Source: Chitinophagaceae bacterium (GTDB lineage Bacteria; Bacteroidota; Bacteroidia; Chitinophagales; Chitinophagaceae). From it: a stretch of DNA of 38,464 bases. The DNA is taken from positions 92,081 to 130,544 of the forward strand of contig CANFKC010000008.1 of NCBI GenBank assembly GCA_947447265.1, given 5' to 3'. Positions 27,216 through 35,466 of this stretch are shown here, one piece after another. Below the pieces are notes generated by a model, which did not search any database, had not been told where the DNA came from, and was given only the letters and a program-made list of their open reading frames with translations. Every line of letters starts with the position of its first letter. Position 1 is the first letter of the stretch. The translations under genes were made by a program, and so were the position numbers.

Positions 27216-27842
27216 TCAATATTTCGCGTGTAATTGGGTGGTATCCTTCCTCAGCCACCCCAATGTCCTGCTAAGGCCTACGGTCCATAAATTATTTTTA
27301 TGCTGTAAAGCAATAGTGTCGCGCGATGCCGCAAATGGCCCCGGGTTTTGCTGTATAATGGTAATGCTGCTATCGGTCGTTTCGGCAATAATGGCTACAT
27401 GCCCATACTTATTTCCGGCATGCCCATCAAATATTATCAGGTCTTCCGGCAGCGGTTTGCAACGGCTGCCATTGGTAAATTGGAGCAAGTCTCTTTTTGC
27501 GTTGTGGGCACTATCGGGTAGTTTGCTGTCAAAAAAATCTTTTGCATTCCCAAAGGCATCAGGCATTTTATGGTGAAAGCGCTGGTAATAATAGCGTTTC
27601 ACAAACTCCACACATTGGTATTTTATGCCAATATTGTAACCGGAATCGCCCACACTGCGCTCCCCGGTGCGCCCTACCATACCATTATAATAAACTATAA
27701 CGCCGTTAAGGCTGTCTAGTGGCTGCCCTATGGTATACTTTGAGTTTGGGTTAAAGTTGCTTCTGCTCAGCAGCCGGAAGGTAGCGTACAAGCCTATAAG
27801 CAGACATACACCCACTACCATGAAAATATTACGTTTATTCAC
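27216..27842 (-). CDS. CHAP-domain amidohydrolase/peptidase with N-terminal membrane anchor
   Basis: The 208-residue product begins with a positively charged segment and a hydrophobic anchor (MNKRNIFMVVGVCLLIGLYA), then carries a CHAP domain (about 55-195). The catalytic Cys77 is in IKYQCVEFVKRYY and His148 in NKYGHVAIIAE, with an Asn/Asp partner likely in TIIQQNPGPF. CHAP enzymes cleave peptidoglycan peptides or amides such as glutathionylspermidine. The spacing and the FVKRYYY context fit the latter branch as well as a murein hydrolase. The start is a GTG; an ATG seven codons later would drop the charged n-region. Only two bases separate it from the upstream gene's stop, so the two are translationally coupled. 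Confidence 0.87.
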   Translation of the reverse strand: MNKRNIFMVVGVCLLIGLYATFRLLSRSNFNPNSKYTIGQPLDSLNGVIVYYNGMVGRTGERSVGDSGYNIGIKYQCVEFVKRYYYQRFHHKMPDAFGNAKDFFDSKLPDSAHNAKRDLLQFTNGSRCKPLPEDLIIFDGHAGNKYGHVAIIAETTDSSITIIQQNPGPFAASRDTIALQHKNNLWTVGLSRTLGWLRKDTTQLHAKY

Positions 27843-27844
27843 AG

Positions 27845-28717
27845 CTATTTTTTTGATTTTAGAATAATTGTTGCGCTTTTGCCTTGCACATTGTACGCGG
27901 TGAAGCTGTATTTTACATTGCCATCAAGCAACAACATACGGGCAGTATTTGGGGCTGCGCTCCCTTCATTCTCCGCTTCTATTCTCAATATATTGTAACC
28001 CTTGTGCAGTGGCAACCGCATTTCTTTTTTTGTGCCGGTCAGTTCGTAATTGGTAAGTATTTTTTTGTCATGAAAAAAAACGGTCACTATGTCTCCGTCT
28101 ACGTTGCCATAATCCCAAAGCTGCACCGTGCAGGTATCGCTTTCCCAATCCAGCTCTTTATTACGGGCTGCGGTTATTACTTCGTGTTCATGTTCTACCG
28201 GTGCGGGTGGCGGCATCTCAATTGGTACCGGCTTATGCCGTGGTTTAATAGTTACCCCGAGTAAAGAATCGCCTTTTGATGAGTGCGACATGGTTATTTC
28301 GCCTTGTCCACAATATTGGGTATACTTGGTAAAGCCCGTAAACCTGCCTGAAAGCAGGAACATATCCCCTATTTCCTCGTAAGCAAGTGTGCCGCTGAAA
28401 AAACACATATCCTGGAATTTCACCATCAGGATGTTGGGGTCTTCATGTTCGGCAAAAGTTATGGTGCGTTTAACCTTGTCAATTGTACCTATTACTTCAG
28501 CACGGCTGGGTATGTTATAATCGAGCCAGGTATAAGAATACCCTTTTATAATGTTCTTTTCTTCTTTAAAGTCAAGCTGGTATTTATAAGTAGCGCCACC
28601 CGCTACAGCTACCTTCCCATCAAAATGATAATGGTTTTTTTGCGAATAGCCGAGTAGGGGAGCAAGTAACAAGCTCCAGGTTAGTGCATATTGTAAAAAA
28701 CGAAAATGCTGCTTCAT
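27845..28717 (-). CDS. Secreted protein of unknown function, coupled to the CHAP hydrolase
   Basis: The 290-residue product has a signal peptide (MKQHFRFLQYALTWSLLLAP, ending near GYSQ). An N-terminal beta-rich half (about 25-140) includes DFKEEKNIIKGYSYTWLDYN and MCFFSGTLAYEEIGDMFLL. A proline-rich linker follows (about 158-180). The C-terminal half (about 190-290) has VQLWDYGNVDGDIVTVFF and LPLHKGYNILRIEAENEG, typical of a beta-sandwich repeat found in other Bacteroidota exported proteins. No T9SS sorting domain is seen, so it probably stays in the periplasm or outer membrane. Its gene is directly followed by the CHAP hydrolase gene, suggesting a shared job at the cell wall. Function is not recognised. 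Confidence 0.8.
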   Translation of the reverse strand: MKQHFRFLQYALTWSLLLAPLLGYSQKNHYHFDGKVAVAGGATYKYQLDFKEEKNIIKGYSYTWLDYNIPSRAEVIGTIDKVKRTITFAEHEDPNILMVKFQDMCFFSGTLAYEEIGDMFLLSGRFTGFTKYTQYCGQGEITMSHSSKGDSLLGVTIKPRHKPVPIEMPPPAPVEHEHEVITAARNKELDWESDTCTVQLWDYGNVDGDIVTVFFHDKKILTNYELTGTKKEMRLPLHKGYNILRIEAENEGSAAPNTARMLLLDGNVKYSFTAYNVQGKSATIILKSKK

Positions 28718-28772
28718 AGTTTAACAGCCGGAAGGCCGGGAAAAAAATAAAGATAACGAATATCCGGGCGCT

Positions 28773-28804
28773 TTTGGAAACGAAACAATATGTGGCTATT
28801 TTTG
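28773..28804 (+). promoter_or_regulatory. Promoter of the PagL-like gene
   Basis: TTTG at 28773-28776 and TATTTTTG at 28797-28804 match both Bacteroidota elements with a 20-base spacer. Transcription should start near 28811, one base before the ATG, implying a nearly leaderless mRNA. Confidence 0.65.
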
Positions 28805-28811
28805 TTCATTC

Positions 28812-29948
28812 ATGGCACAATTACCCCGTCGCATTTTTTATCTGTTGCTGTTTTGCCTGTGGTGCCCATTGGCAGCCATAAGTCAGGAATGTAAGCCATA
28901 TACCGGCTGGGGCATAGAGGCTAACCCTTTTATAGGCAAGGTAATAAAGCATACCGCGAAGTTTCATTTGCCGATACCGGAGCGTAGTTCCGGCATTGAC
29001 GTAAATTTCGTTAGCAAGCGCTATGGCAAGCATTTATGGGAACAGCGCCGCCGCTTTCCGCAATTGGGTCTGGGCATCACCTATACCAACTATGGTATTG
29101 ATTCGGTTTATGGCAGGTGCATCGGCCTCTACCCCAATATAACCATGAACCTGATTTCGCTAAAAAAATTAGAGTGGACAATGCGCATAGGCGATGGCAT
29201 CGGTTATGTAACCCAGTTTTACAGCAGGCATCCTATTACCGATACCATTAACAATGCTATAGGTAGCCATATTAACGATTACTTTTCTTTTAACACGGAC
29301 ATTCGTTACCACATCAACGATCATTGGGATGTGCAGGCTGGTGTAAGTTTTACGCATATTTCCGATGCATCATACCACCAGCCTAATCTCGGGGTTAACC
29401 TGTTGGGTGAGCATATTGGTATCAGGTACTTCCCGGTTGGGCGCTCCCCGAAGTGTATTATGCGCGAGCTACCGAAACTTAAAAACCGCTGGCTGGTGGA
29501 AGGCCGGTTTGGTATGGCATTTACGCAAAGCGATGCGCCTTATGGGCCGCTTTTTCCGGTATATATGGGCTCGTTATATACCAGCAAGCGCTGGATAAGC
29601 AAGAACAAGGCATTTGCCGGCATTGATTACAGTTATCATACGGGCATTTACGCTTTTTTGCGTAACAACGAGGTTTTACCTGGTGAAGAGGCTAAAAATT
29701 CTTACAAGAGCGCTTTATTTATTGGCAATGAATTTTTGCTGGGCAGGGTAGGGGTAATGTTGCAGATAGGCTTCTATTTAAAGCAGGCCGCGCTGAAGCA
29801 GGATATCTACTACCAGAAAATAGGAGCTAACTACTACCTGCTGCAAAAGGAAAAGGGCCCTATAAAAGAGTTGTTCCTGACTGGTTTGCTCAAAACCCAT
29901 AAATCGATAGCGGAATTGGCAGAGTTTGGTGTGGGAATGGGCTTTTAA
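28812..29948 (+). CDS. Lipid A deacylase / acyloxyacyl hydrolase (PagL-like) outer membrane protein
   Basis: The 378-residue product starts with a signal peptide (residues 1-25, ending AAISQ). It then forms an outer membrane beta-barrel: alternating strands such as WGIEANPFIGKVIKH, LGLGITYTNYGID and MRIGDGIGYVTQFYS. The diagnostic segment is FTHISDASYHQPNLGVNLLG, with His182 and Ser184 matching the His-x-Ser of PagL-type enzymes that remove a 3-O-acyl chain from lipid A. The third catalytic acid is less clear: Glu200 is a candidate but is four residues further on than in PagL. The protein is about twice the length of PagL, with an added C-terminal barrel region. It would remodel lipopolysaccharide at the outer leaflet. 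The gene is alone on its strand. Confidence 0.8.
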   Translation: MAQLPRRIFYLLLFCLWCPLAAISQECKPYTGWGIEANPFIGKVIKHTAKFHLPIPERSSGIDVNFVSKRYGKHLWEQRRRFPQLGLGITYTNYGIDSVYGRCIGLYPNITMNLISLKKLEWTMRIGDGIGYVTQFYSRHPITDTINNAIGSHINDYFSFNTDIRYHINDHWDVQAGVSFTHISDASYHQPNLGVNLLGEHIGIRYFPVGRSPKCIMRELPKLKNRWLVEGRFGMAFTQSDAPYGPLFPVYMGSLYTSKRWISKNKAFAGIDYSYHTGIYAFLRNNEVLPGEEAKNSYKSALFIGNEFLLGRVGVMLQIGFYLKQAALKQDIYYQKIGANYYLLQKEKGPIKELFLTGLLKTHKSIAELAEFGVGMGF

Positions 29949-30158
29949 AAATTAAAAATTAAAAGTAAAAAATTAAAATGCCCGTGCAGAGGTGATTGTG
30001 CTCTTCTGACTTTTTGAGAATTACAATCACTGCACTCCTGCGGCAGCCGATGATCCTAAAACTTCCTTGCTCTTTGGGGGTGTGTTTTGGGCAGGTTTGT
30101 TAGGAAAATTTTGTAAAAATGGAGGCGGACGCACAGCTGTTCGATAAATTAACTAACT
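29949..30158. other. Intergenic spacer with AT-rich tandem repeats and a hairpin
   Basis: The first 30 bases are repeats of AATTAAAA-like units. An inverted pair GTGATTGT (29992-29999) and ACAATCAC (30023-30030) could form a stem with a 23-base loop. No gene or promoter box is evident. Confidence 0.4.
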
Positions 30159-30806
30159 ATGACAAGACCCGCTCTACCCCAGAACATAGGGGAATACGCA
30201 GAAAAATTTACTACAGAAGAATCACCATTGCTGGCAGCGCTGGATAGAGAAACACATATTAAAACTGCAAGGGGCGTAATGCTATCCGGACACATGCAGG
30301 GTACTTTCCTGAAGTTGTTTTGTGCGGCTTTGCAGCCCCTGCGCATATTAGAGGTCGGGACCTTTACAGGTTATTCCGCATTGTGTATGGCGCAGGGTTT
30401 ACGCGAAGGTGGTATGTTGCATACCATAGATATTGATGAAGAATTGCACGACATCGCTGCTAAGTATTGGGCGCAGGCGGGAGTGAGCGATAAAATTGTG
30501 CAACATACCGGCGATGCAGGCGATGTGCTGCCATCGCTGAATGAAACGTTTGACCTGGTGTTTATTGATGCAGATAAAGTGAGTTATGGCAGGTATTACG
30601 ATCAGGTATTTGATAAAGTACGCCCCGGCGGCTTCATTTTTGCCGACAATGTGTTGTATGATGGTGAAGTAGTATTACCTGCAGAACTGCAAAGCAAGAA
30701 TGCAAAGGCGATGCACGAATTCAATGAAAAGATACAAGCCGATACAAGGGTAGAGCATTTTTTAATGGGATTGAGAGATGGCATTATGATGATCAGGAAG
30801 AAATAA
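30159..30806 (+). CDS. Class I SAM-dependent O-methyltransferase (Methyltransf_3)
   Basis: The 215-residue product matches the caffeoyl-CoA/catechol O-methyltransferase-like family. Key motifs are the SAM-binding loop ILEVGTFTGYSALCMAQGL (Glu65-Gly), the acidic ribose contact in HTIDIDEELHD, the metal-binding aspartates in LVFIDADKVSYGRYY, and FADNVLYDGEV. Full length and intact, it should methylate a hydroxyl on a small molecule with a divalent cation. Bacterial members are widespread with mostly unknown substrates. It stands between the PagL-like gene and the GT-C-like gene on the same strand, with about 100-200 bases either side, so an operon is uncertain. Confidence 0.92.
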   Translation: MTRPALPQNIGEYAEKFTTEESPLLAALDRETHIKTARGVMLSGHMQGTFLKLFCAALQPLRILEVGTFTGYSALCMAQGLREGGMLHTIDIDEELHDIAAKYWAQAGVSDKIVQHTGDAGDVLPSLNETFDLVFIDADKVSYGRYYDQVFDKVRPGGFIFADNVLYDGEVVLPAELQSKNAKAMHEFNEKIQADTRVEHFLMGLRDGIMMIRKK

Positions 30807-30909
30807 CCACAGATCAAATTCCTGGCGTGACATTTCAAATTCCAAACCTGGAGTATAGGGCGCTAAGCTCGCTTGAATGATGCAACTTTAATGCGCAAAC
30901 TATGAAACC

Positions 30910-32655
30910 ATGAAAAACATCCTTTCCCTGCTGGTATGTGTAATTATCTCTATTGCATTATTGCAGTGCAGGGTGGCCAATATAAAGCCGGGAGAGCCCC
31001 TTAAAATAACGCAATGGGATGCTAACGGATACTATCTATACCTCCCCTCAATTCTTATTTACCATGACTATAAGAAGCTAACCTGGCTGGAAGCTATTGA
31101 CCAGAAATATAGGGTTACAGGTGGCAGCGGCCACGGTGGCGATGGCTACCAGACAAAAACCGCTGACAATGGAAATTATGTATTTATGTATCAGGGTGGG
31201 GTAGCTATGATGGAATTGCCATTTTTCCTTATAGCCCACTTTATTGCACAACACTCCCATTACCCGCCTGATGGGTTTTCACCACCTTACCAATATGCAT
31301 TGGGCTTTGGTATTATTTTCTACAGCCTGCTGGCCGCGCTGGTGTTGCGCAAACTGTTGCTGGTCTACTTTAACGACCTTACTACGGCCCTTACACTTTT
31401 GCTGGTTTGCCTCGCTACTAATTACATACAATATTCGGCGGTAGATAGCGGGCAAAGCCATGCTTATCTTTTCTTGCTATACACTCTGGTTTTATACGCA
31501 ACCTACAAATGGCATAAAGCGCCCTCGGTGGGGTGGGCATGTGTTACAGGGTTTATCTGTGGCTTTGCTACCATGACCCGGCCTACGGAAGCGATAATTA
31601 TTTTTATACCCCTCTTTTGGGATACGCACACCAAAGCTGCTGCAAAGGCTAAATGGGCAATGGTGAGGCAACATACAAGCCATATTGGGTTTGCGGCAGC
31701 TTGCGGTATACTAGCGTTGCTACCACAGCTCATTTACTGGAAGCTGGCGTCTGGTAGTTGGGTGTTCGATGTCGGTAGTAAATGGAAGTTTCTGAACCCG
31801 TATTTCAGGGTGCTGTTTGGCTTTGAAAAGGGATGGTTTATTTACACGCCCGTAACGGTATTATTTATAGTGGGTATGTTCTTTATGAAAGGCTTTCAGT
31901 TCCGCAAATCCGTGCTGTGGTTTTGCCTGCTGAATATCTACATCATTATTGCCTGGGACGACTGGCGCTATGGCGGCAGCTATTCTACCCGCGCTTTGGT
32001 GCAGAGCTACCCGGTATTTGCATTACCTCTGGCCGCATTGGTTGATAAAGTGATTTTCAAAAAGTGGAGGCCGGCTTTTTATGTATTGTGCGCGTATTTT
32101 ATTGGTGTCAATTTATTCCAGATCAACCAATATTGTAAAACCATTCTGCACTTCAACGATATGAACCGCAGGTATTACGCCCGCATCTACCTTAACCCTA
32201 ACCCAACACCGCTGGATATGAGCTTGCTGGATAGCAATGAAATTCCGCCTGATATAGCGCTGTACAAAACCGAAACTGTAGTTAACACAGGCGAGTCTTT
32301 TGCCATAAAAAGCCAGTTAGGTAATCATACGGTAATCGCTGATACAACGCTACCGGCTTTAAAAGGAGATGTACGTTTATGCTGGTACAGGATAAAGTGC
32401 GAATTGAAAACACCCGATTTGTGGCAGGCATATCTTAACGCAGCTATCACAACAACTAACGGGGTAAAACAGGGAAGAGTCAGGTTATTTAGCCCGATCA
32501 GTGATGCCACAAAGGCGAATAGCTACGAATTTTGGCTCTCCACAAGCAATACTAAGGGCAAGCTGGTTATTACTATAACCACCCCTTATAGTTTAACAGG
32601 CGAGATAAAGCAGCTTGAAGTTACCCGGTATTACCAGGAATATGGCATTGATTAA
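30910..32655 (+). CDS. GT-C-like multi-pass membrane protein, possible glycosyltransferase
   Basis: The 581-residue product has an N-terminal hydrophobic segment, an extracytoplasmic loop, then about nine to eleven membrane segments (about 90-420) and a soluble beta-rich C-terminal domain (about 440-580). The first loop carries ITQWDANGYYLYLPSIL, with an Asp in the place where polyprenyl-phosphate glycosyltransferases of the GT-C class have their catalytic acid. The segment VDSGQSHAYLFLLYTLVLYA and TRPTEAI resemble ArnT/PMT-type enzymes. A lipobox-like LLQC near residue 20 is probably fortuitous in such a protein. It would transfer sugars at the inner membrane's outer face. The family assignment is moderate. 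The stop codon overlaps that of the convergent barrel gene. Confidence 0.7.
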   Translation: MKNILSLLVCVIISIALLQCRVANIKPGEPLKITQWDANGYYLYLPSILIYHDYKKLTWLEAIDQKYRVTGGSGHGGDGYQTKTADNGNYVFMYQGGVAMMELPFFLIAHFIAQHSHYPPDGFSPPYQYALGFGIIFYSLLAALVLRKLLLVYFNDLTTALTLLLVCLATNYIQYSAVDSGQSHAYLFLLYTLVLYATYKWHKAPSVGWACVTGFICGFATMTRPTEAIIIFIPLFWDTHTKAAAKAKWAMVRQHTSHIGFAAACGILALLPQLIYWKLASGSWVFDVGSKWKFLNPYFRVLFGFEKGWFIYTPVTVLFIVGMFFMKGFQFRKSVLWFCLLNIYIIIAWDDWRYGGSYSTRALVQSYPVFALPLAALVDKVIFKKWRPAFYVLCAYFIGVNLFQINQYCKTILHFNDMNRRYYARIYLNPNPTPLDMSLLDSNEIPPDIALYKTETVVNTGESFAIKSQLGNHTVIADTTLPALKGDVRLCWYRIKCELKTPDLWQAYLNAAITTTNGVKQGRVRLFSPISDATKANSYEFWLSTSNTKGKLVITITTPYSLTGEIKQLEVTRYYQEYGID

Positions 32656-33422
32656 AGACCTGAAATACACAAACCAACGGTCATTGGCGTAATAACTGGT
32701 CCGTTAGCATCTTTGTAAACACCGGTTATGTTGTAAGAACCAAACAATGAGAAGTTACCATAGCCAACGCGTGCTGTAGCAGCAAAGTTCCATGGGCTTA
32801 CATATCTTTTGGTGTTTTCCTTGTCTTTTATGGTAGTGCCACCTACAGAACGGATGCCCTTGGTATGTGCGCCCAATAAAGTACCTACTTCTACGCCCAA
32901 AGCGGCTTTAAAGCCATTGTTGCGGTTCTGCGTATTACCGTAATAGCGCAATTCAAAAGGCGCCTGTAAATAAACGGTAGTGAATTTGTAGCGCTTATAT
33001 TCTGTGCTGCTTAAAAAATGTGCTGCATTACCTAATGTGCCAGTATCGTTAACCGCCATTACCTGCTTATCAAAATACACCACTGCTGCGTTAATACCAA
33101 TGCCGGTAGCAAAGCTCAATTTAGATTTTTTTATAGGGAAATCATAGCACAGGTACGATTTGAAAACATAACCGAAAGATTTTGTTTTAATAGAATCTGG
33201 CTTAGAAATCCAGTTGTTGTAGCCTAATTCAATCATCAGGAAATCGCGCGATGGTTTGCTGATAGGTGTCAGGTGGTTATATAAATTCCTGGTACTATCC
33301 TTTGAATAGGTAATGTCGTCTCCACTACCATGAAGCGTTATATTGCTATTTTTCTTTTGGGCCAGTAAAAGAGATGTAGGGAACAATACCAATGTAAGCA
33401 ACACCGCAATGCGTCTGATCAT
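32652..33422 (-). CDS. PorT-like outer membrane beta-barrel protein
   Basis: The 256-residue product has a signal peptide (MIRRIAVLLTLVLFPTSLLL, ending near AQKK). About eight amphipathic beta-strands follow, for example FLMIELGYNNWIS, SKLSFATGIGINAAVVYF, TTVYLQAPFELRYYG, GFKAALGVEVGTLLG and NFSLFGSYNITGVY. This is the pattern of the outer_membrane beta-barrel (OMP_b-brl_2/PorT-like) group common in Bacteroidota. PorT itself is a T9SS component, but this protein is too generic to be assigned that role. A full -7 box lies 17 bases before the start. The stop codon is shared in part with the convergent GT-C-like gene. Confidence 0.8.
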   Translation of the reverse strand: MIRRIAVLLTLVLFPTSLLLAQKKNSNITLHGSGDDITYSKDSTRNLYNHLTPISKPSRDFLMIELGYNNWISKPDSIKTKSFGYVFKSYLCYDFPIKKSKLSFATGIGINAAVVYFDKQVMAVNDTGTLGNAAHFLSSTEYKRYKFTTVYLQAPFELRYYGNTQNRNNGFKAALGVEVGTLLGAHTKGIRSVGGTTIKDKENTKRYVSPWNFAATARVGYGNFSLFGSYNITGVYKDANGPVITPMTVGLCISGL

Positions 33423-33439
33423 AAATTGAAATTAGTGTG

Positions 33440-33447
33440 CAAATATA
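33440..33447 (-). promoter_or_regulatory. -7 box of the PorT-like gene
   Basis: On the minus strand TATATTTG matches TAnnTTTG fully, giving a leader of about 11 bases. No good -33 element was found at the usual distance. Confidence 0.45.
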
Positions 33448-33645
33448 ATAGCTGTTGTTCGGAGAAATTGTTAAAATGCTCATTTAAAAGTTAAAATTGA
33501 ATCCAGGTGCAGGGTTAAATGGTGTTATAACCGGTTGAACAGGCAGTTTTATTGTGTTTATTTTATTTTTAATATTTTATCCGCTTCGGCTCCTGATGGT
33601 AGTATTTTATCGACGGTTTTGTTTTTGAATGTATAATTTTACCCG

Positions 33646-34089
33646 GTGGAATTTAATGATGAATATTTTATGAAGGAAGCCCTGCGGCAGGCACAACTGG
33701 CTTTCGATGCCGGGGAAGTGCCCGTGGGTGCAGTGGTGGTTTGGGGCGAAAAGATCATTGCCCGTGGGCACAACCAGGTGGAACAATTGCAGGATAGCAC
33801 AGCACATGCCGAAATGATAGCGCTTACTGCAGCTTTCAATTCGCTTGGCAGCAAGTATTTGCCTGAAGCCACACTCTATGTGACCGTAGAACCTTGCCTC
33901 ATGTGTTGCGGTGCTATGTATTGGAGCAAACTGGGCACCATAGTCTACGGGACTGAAGATGTTAAGAACGGCTACCATAAGACTACAGGCGAAAACTGGC
34001 CCTTCCACCAGAAGGCGGAGTTGCGCAAAGGGGTGCTGGCTAATGAGTGCGCCCAGTTAATAAAAGCATTTTTTGTGGCCAGGAGGTAA
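33646..34089 (+). CDS. tadA: tRNA-adenosine deaminase
   Basis: TadA deaminates adenosine 34 of tRNA-Arg to inosine. The 147-residue product shows the zinc site His54 in TAHAEM with the proton-shuttle Glu56, and Cys84 and Cys87 in VEPCLMCCGA. The family's EVPVGAVVV and YGTEDVKNGYH segments are also present. The start is a GTG at 33646: family members have the same EYFMKEAL segment just after the start, and the only ATG downstream (33670) would cut into the first helix, while no upstream ATG exists before an in-frame stop. It is transcribed divergently from the PorT-like gene. Other nucleoside deaminases share the fold, but length and motifs fit TadA best. Confidence 0.92.
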   Translation: MEFNDEYFMKEALRQAQLAFDAGEVPVGAVVVWGEKIIARGHNQVEQLQDSTAHAEMIALTAAFNSLGSKYLPEATLYVTVEPCLMCCGAMYWSKLGTIVYGTEDVKNGYHKTTGENWPFHQKAELRKGVLANECAQLIKAFFVARR

Positions 34090-34149
34090 AATGCTTTCGA
34101 GCAAAGGCGCAATGTTGCTTTTGGTTTTTGAACAATAAATAATAACACT

Positions 34150-34464
34150 TTGTACAACTGGCATAAACTCGATATTACCCTAACGGACCTGGTTGAAAAT
34201 AAACCAACCGAAACTACCGTTGGCACTAAGCGTATAGGGCTGTTAAAGAAGGGTGCGGAGCTATTTGCCTTTGCAGCACTATGCCCCCACGCAGGCGCAC
34301 CCATGTGCGATGGTTGGGTCGATGCCCTGGGCCGTATTGTTTGCCCATTACACAAATACCGCTTCGACCCTAAAAATGGCCGCAACACCAGCGGCGAAGG
34401 CTACAAACTATTTACCTACCCGATTGAAATGAGGGAAGATGGGGTTTATGTGGGGTTTGTCTAA
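34150..34464 (+). CDS. Rieske [2Fe-2S] ferredoxin-like protein
   Basis: The 104-residue product is a stand-alone Rieske domain. The cluster ligands are Cys45 and His47 (LCPHAGAP) and Cys65 and His68 (VCPLHKYRFD). It resembles the small subunit of nitrite reductase and the ferredoxins of aromatic dioxygenases, which carry electrons to a partner enzyme. No such partner is encoded in the window. The start is a TTG (MYNWHKLD when read as Met): the in-frame stop at 34129-34131 leaves no ATG or GTG upstream, and the next Met lies inside the cluster region. It follows tadA by 60 bases on the same strand and may be co-transcribed. Confidence 0.87.
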   Translation: MYNWHKLDITLTDLVENKPTETTVGTKRIGLLKKGAELFAFAALCPHAGAPMCDGWVDALGRIVCPLHKYRFDPKNGRNTSGEGYKLFTYPIEMREDGVYVGFV

Positions 34465-34670
34465 TGGCTGACCTAGAAAGATTTTAAAGAGTATGTTATA
34501 CCAATTGAATATCAAAACTCGGCATAACCCTCGTTGACTTAGCGCCTTCTTTGCGAAAAATACGCGCTCTTTGCGTTTAAATATACATGCCGAAATTTGC
34601 CTTCTGAATGGTATAAACATGCCAAGGATGAAAATCAAAGTTAAATCACAGAAGTGCTAACGGTGAGCAG
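34465..34670. other. Spacer with CTTTGCG-type repeats
   Basis: The stretch separates the Rieske gene from the orphan minus-strand gene. It contains CTTTGCG-like motifs around 34549-34577, the same family seen at 22448-22494 and 25793-25811. No terminator hairpin was found. Confidence 0.4.
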
Positions 34671-35150
34671 CTATAACGCGTTAGCCAATAAATTTGCTTG
34701 TATCGCCGGAAAATCTATTCTATTACAGAGGCCCAAACGTTGGGAGCCCCTTACCCGCGATTGGGTTAATATTTCCGGGATAGTATCTTCGAACTTAAGT
34801 ACAAGAACGTGTTTGTGGCCATGTGCTATTTGGTCAACGGGTATCCAACCATTTATAATCGACATTTTTACAGTAAATGCGGCTTCTGTGTAAATCTCCG
34901 GCTTTTCAATTATAAAAAGGGTGTCAAAAGTAATTGGCAACGGCATATCAGCATAAGCGTACAAGGTAACAACGGCTAACTCTTTGCCGGAAGGCTGCAA
35001 GTTTATGAATTCATGGTAGAGTGCATCCTGTTCGTGATTTTTACAAAACTCTGTTACGTTTTTCTTTAAAAGAACTATCGAATCGCTATCCAGAATAGAA
35101 TTGCAAGCCAGGTATTTGTCTGATGGATTTACGTTTTGTTCCGCTAGCAT
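34671..35150 (-). CDS. Hypothetical protein, unrecognised
   Basis: The 159-residue product has no signal peptide and no membrane segment. It looks like a soluble, mixed alpha/beta protein, with VVTLYAYADMPLPITFDTLF, IYTEAAFTVKMSIINGWIP and HVLVLKFEDTIPEI. It contains three cysteines. I do not recognise the family. A -7 box match (TAACTTTG, minus strand, 35155-35162) sits only four bases before the ATG, very close for a normal promoter. An overlapping 113-residue reading frame extends upstream in another frame and is probably not real. It is also possible that this gene is the remainder of a longer, frameshifted one. Confidence 0.55.
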   Translation of the reverse strand: MLAEQNVNPSDKYLACNSILDSDSIVLLKKNVTEFCKNHEQDALYHEFINLQPSGKELAVVTLYAYADMPLPITFDTLFIIEKPEIYTEAAFTVKMSIINGWIPVDQIAHGHKHVLVLKFEDTIPEILTQSRVRGSQRLGLCNRIDFPAIQANLLANAL

Positions 35151-35466
35151 CTGGCAAAGTTAAATGAGTAAATACAATTTCCGGCTTTGATTCCATTCCT
35201 GAAAATTTTACCTGTTTATTTTGGTGTTGAAAAAATAGAACTTGGTTTATTTTCCAAAAACGGCATGCTGCTTTTAGGTATTCCGACTTGTAACAGAGGT
35301 CAGTAAGCTGGCTCAGTTTTGTAATACCGGCTTGAGTTGGCACTTCCAAGGGATATCTGGTTCGGACGATGCACCTAAATGCAATGTCTGTCTGATGATT
35401 TGCCAAAAACGAAAAATGCCGTTTCAAAATTTCTTTTGAAACGGCATTTTCTATTATCTATATTTT
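35151..35466. other. Spacer with terminator and no convincing gene
   Basis: The stretch includes the terminator at 35413-35450. The rest is open on the minus strand (a 113-residue frame starting at 35427), but that frame begins inside the terminator stem and has no recognisable features. Confidence 0.45.
35413..35450 (-). terminator. Strong terminator of the NHL/T9SS gene
   Basis: AAAATGCCGTTTCAAAA (35413-35429) pairs perfectly over 17 bp with TTTTGAAACGGCATTTT (35434-35450) around a 4-base loop. On the minus strand it is followed by T-rich sequence. It lies 16 bases after the stop of the NHL-repeat gene. Confidence 0.92.

Noticed and set aside
30119-30160. Alternative ATG upstream of the O-methyltransferase (MEADAQLFDKLTNYDK)
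   Set aside because: It is in a different frame from the methyltransferase and soon ends; the family N-terminus fits the ATG at 30159.
30958-30972. Lipobox-like LLQC near residue 20 of the GT-C-like protein
   Set aside because: Lipid attachment is unlikely on a protein with around ten further membrane segments; the first hydrophobic segment is better read as membrane helix 1.
34654-34893. 79-codon plus-strand frame across the orphan gene
   Set aside because: Opposite strand to the more credible 159-residue frame; no signal, motif or promoter.
35086-35427. 113-codon minus-strand frame upstream of the orphan gene
   Set aside because: Its start lies inside the perfect stem of the NHL-gene terminator and the product has no recognisable features; it also overlaps a more protein-like frame.
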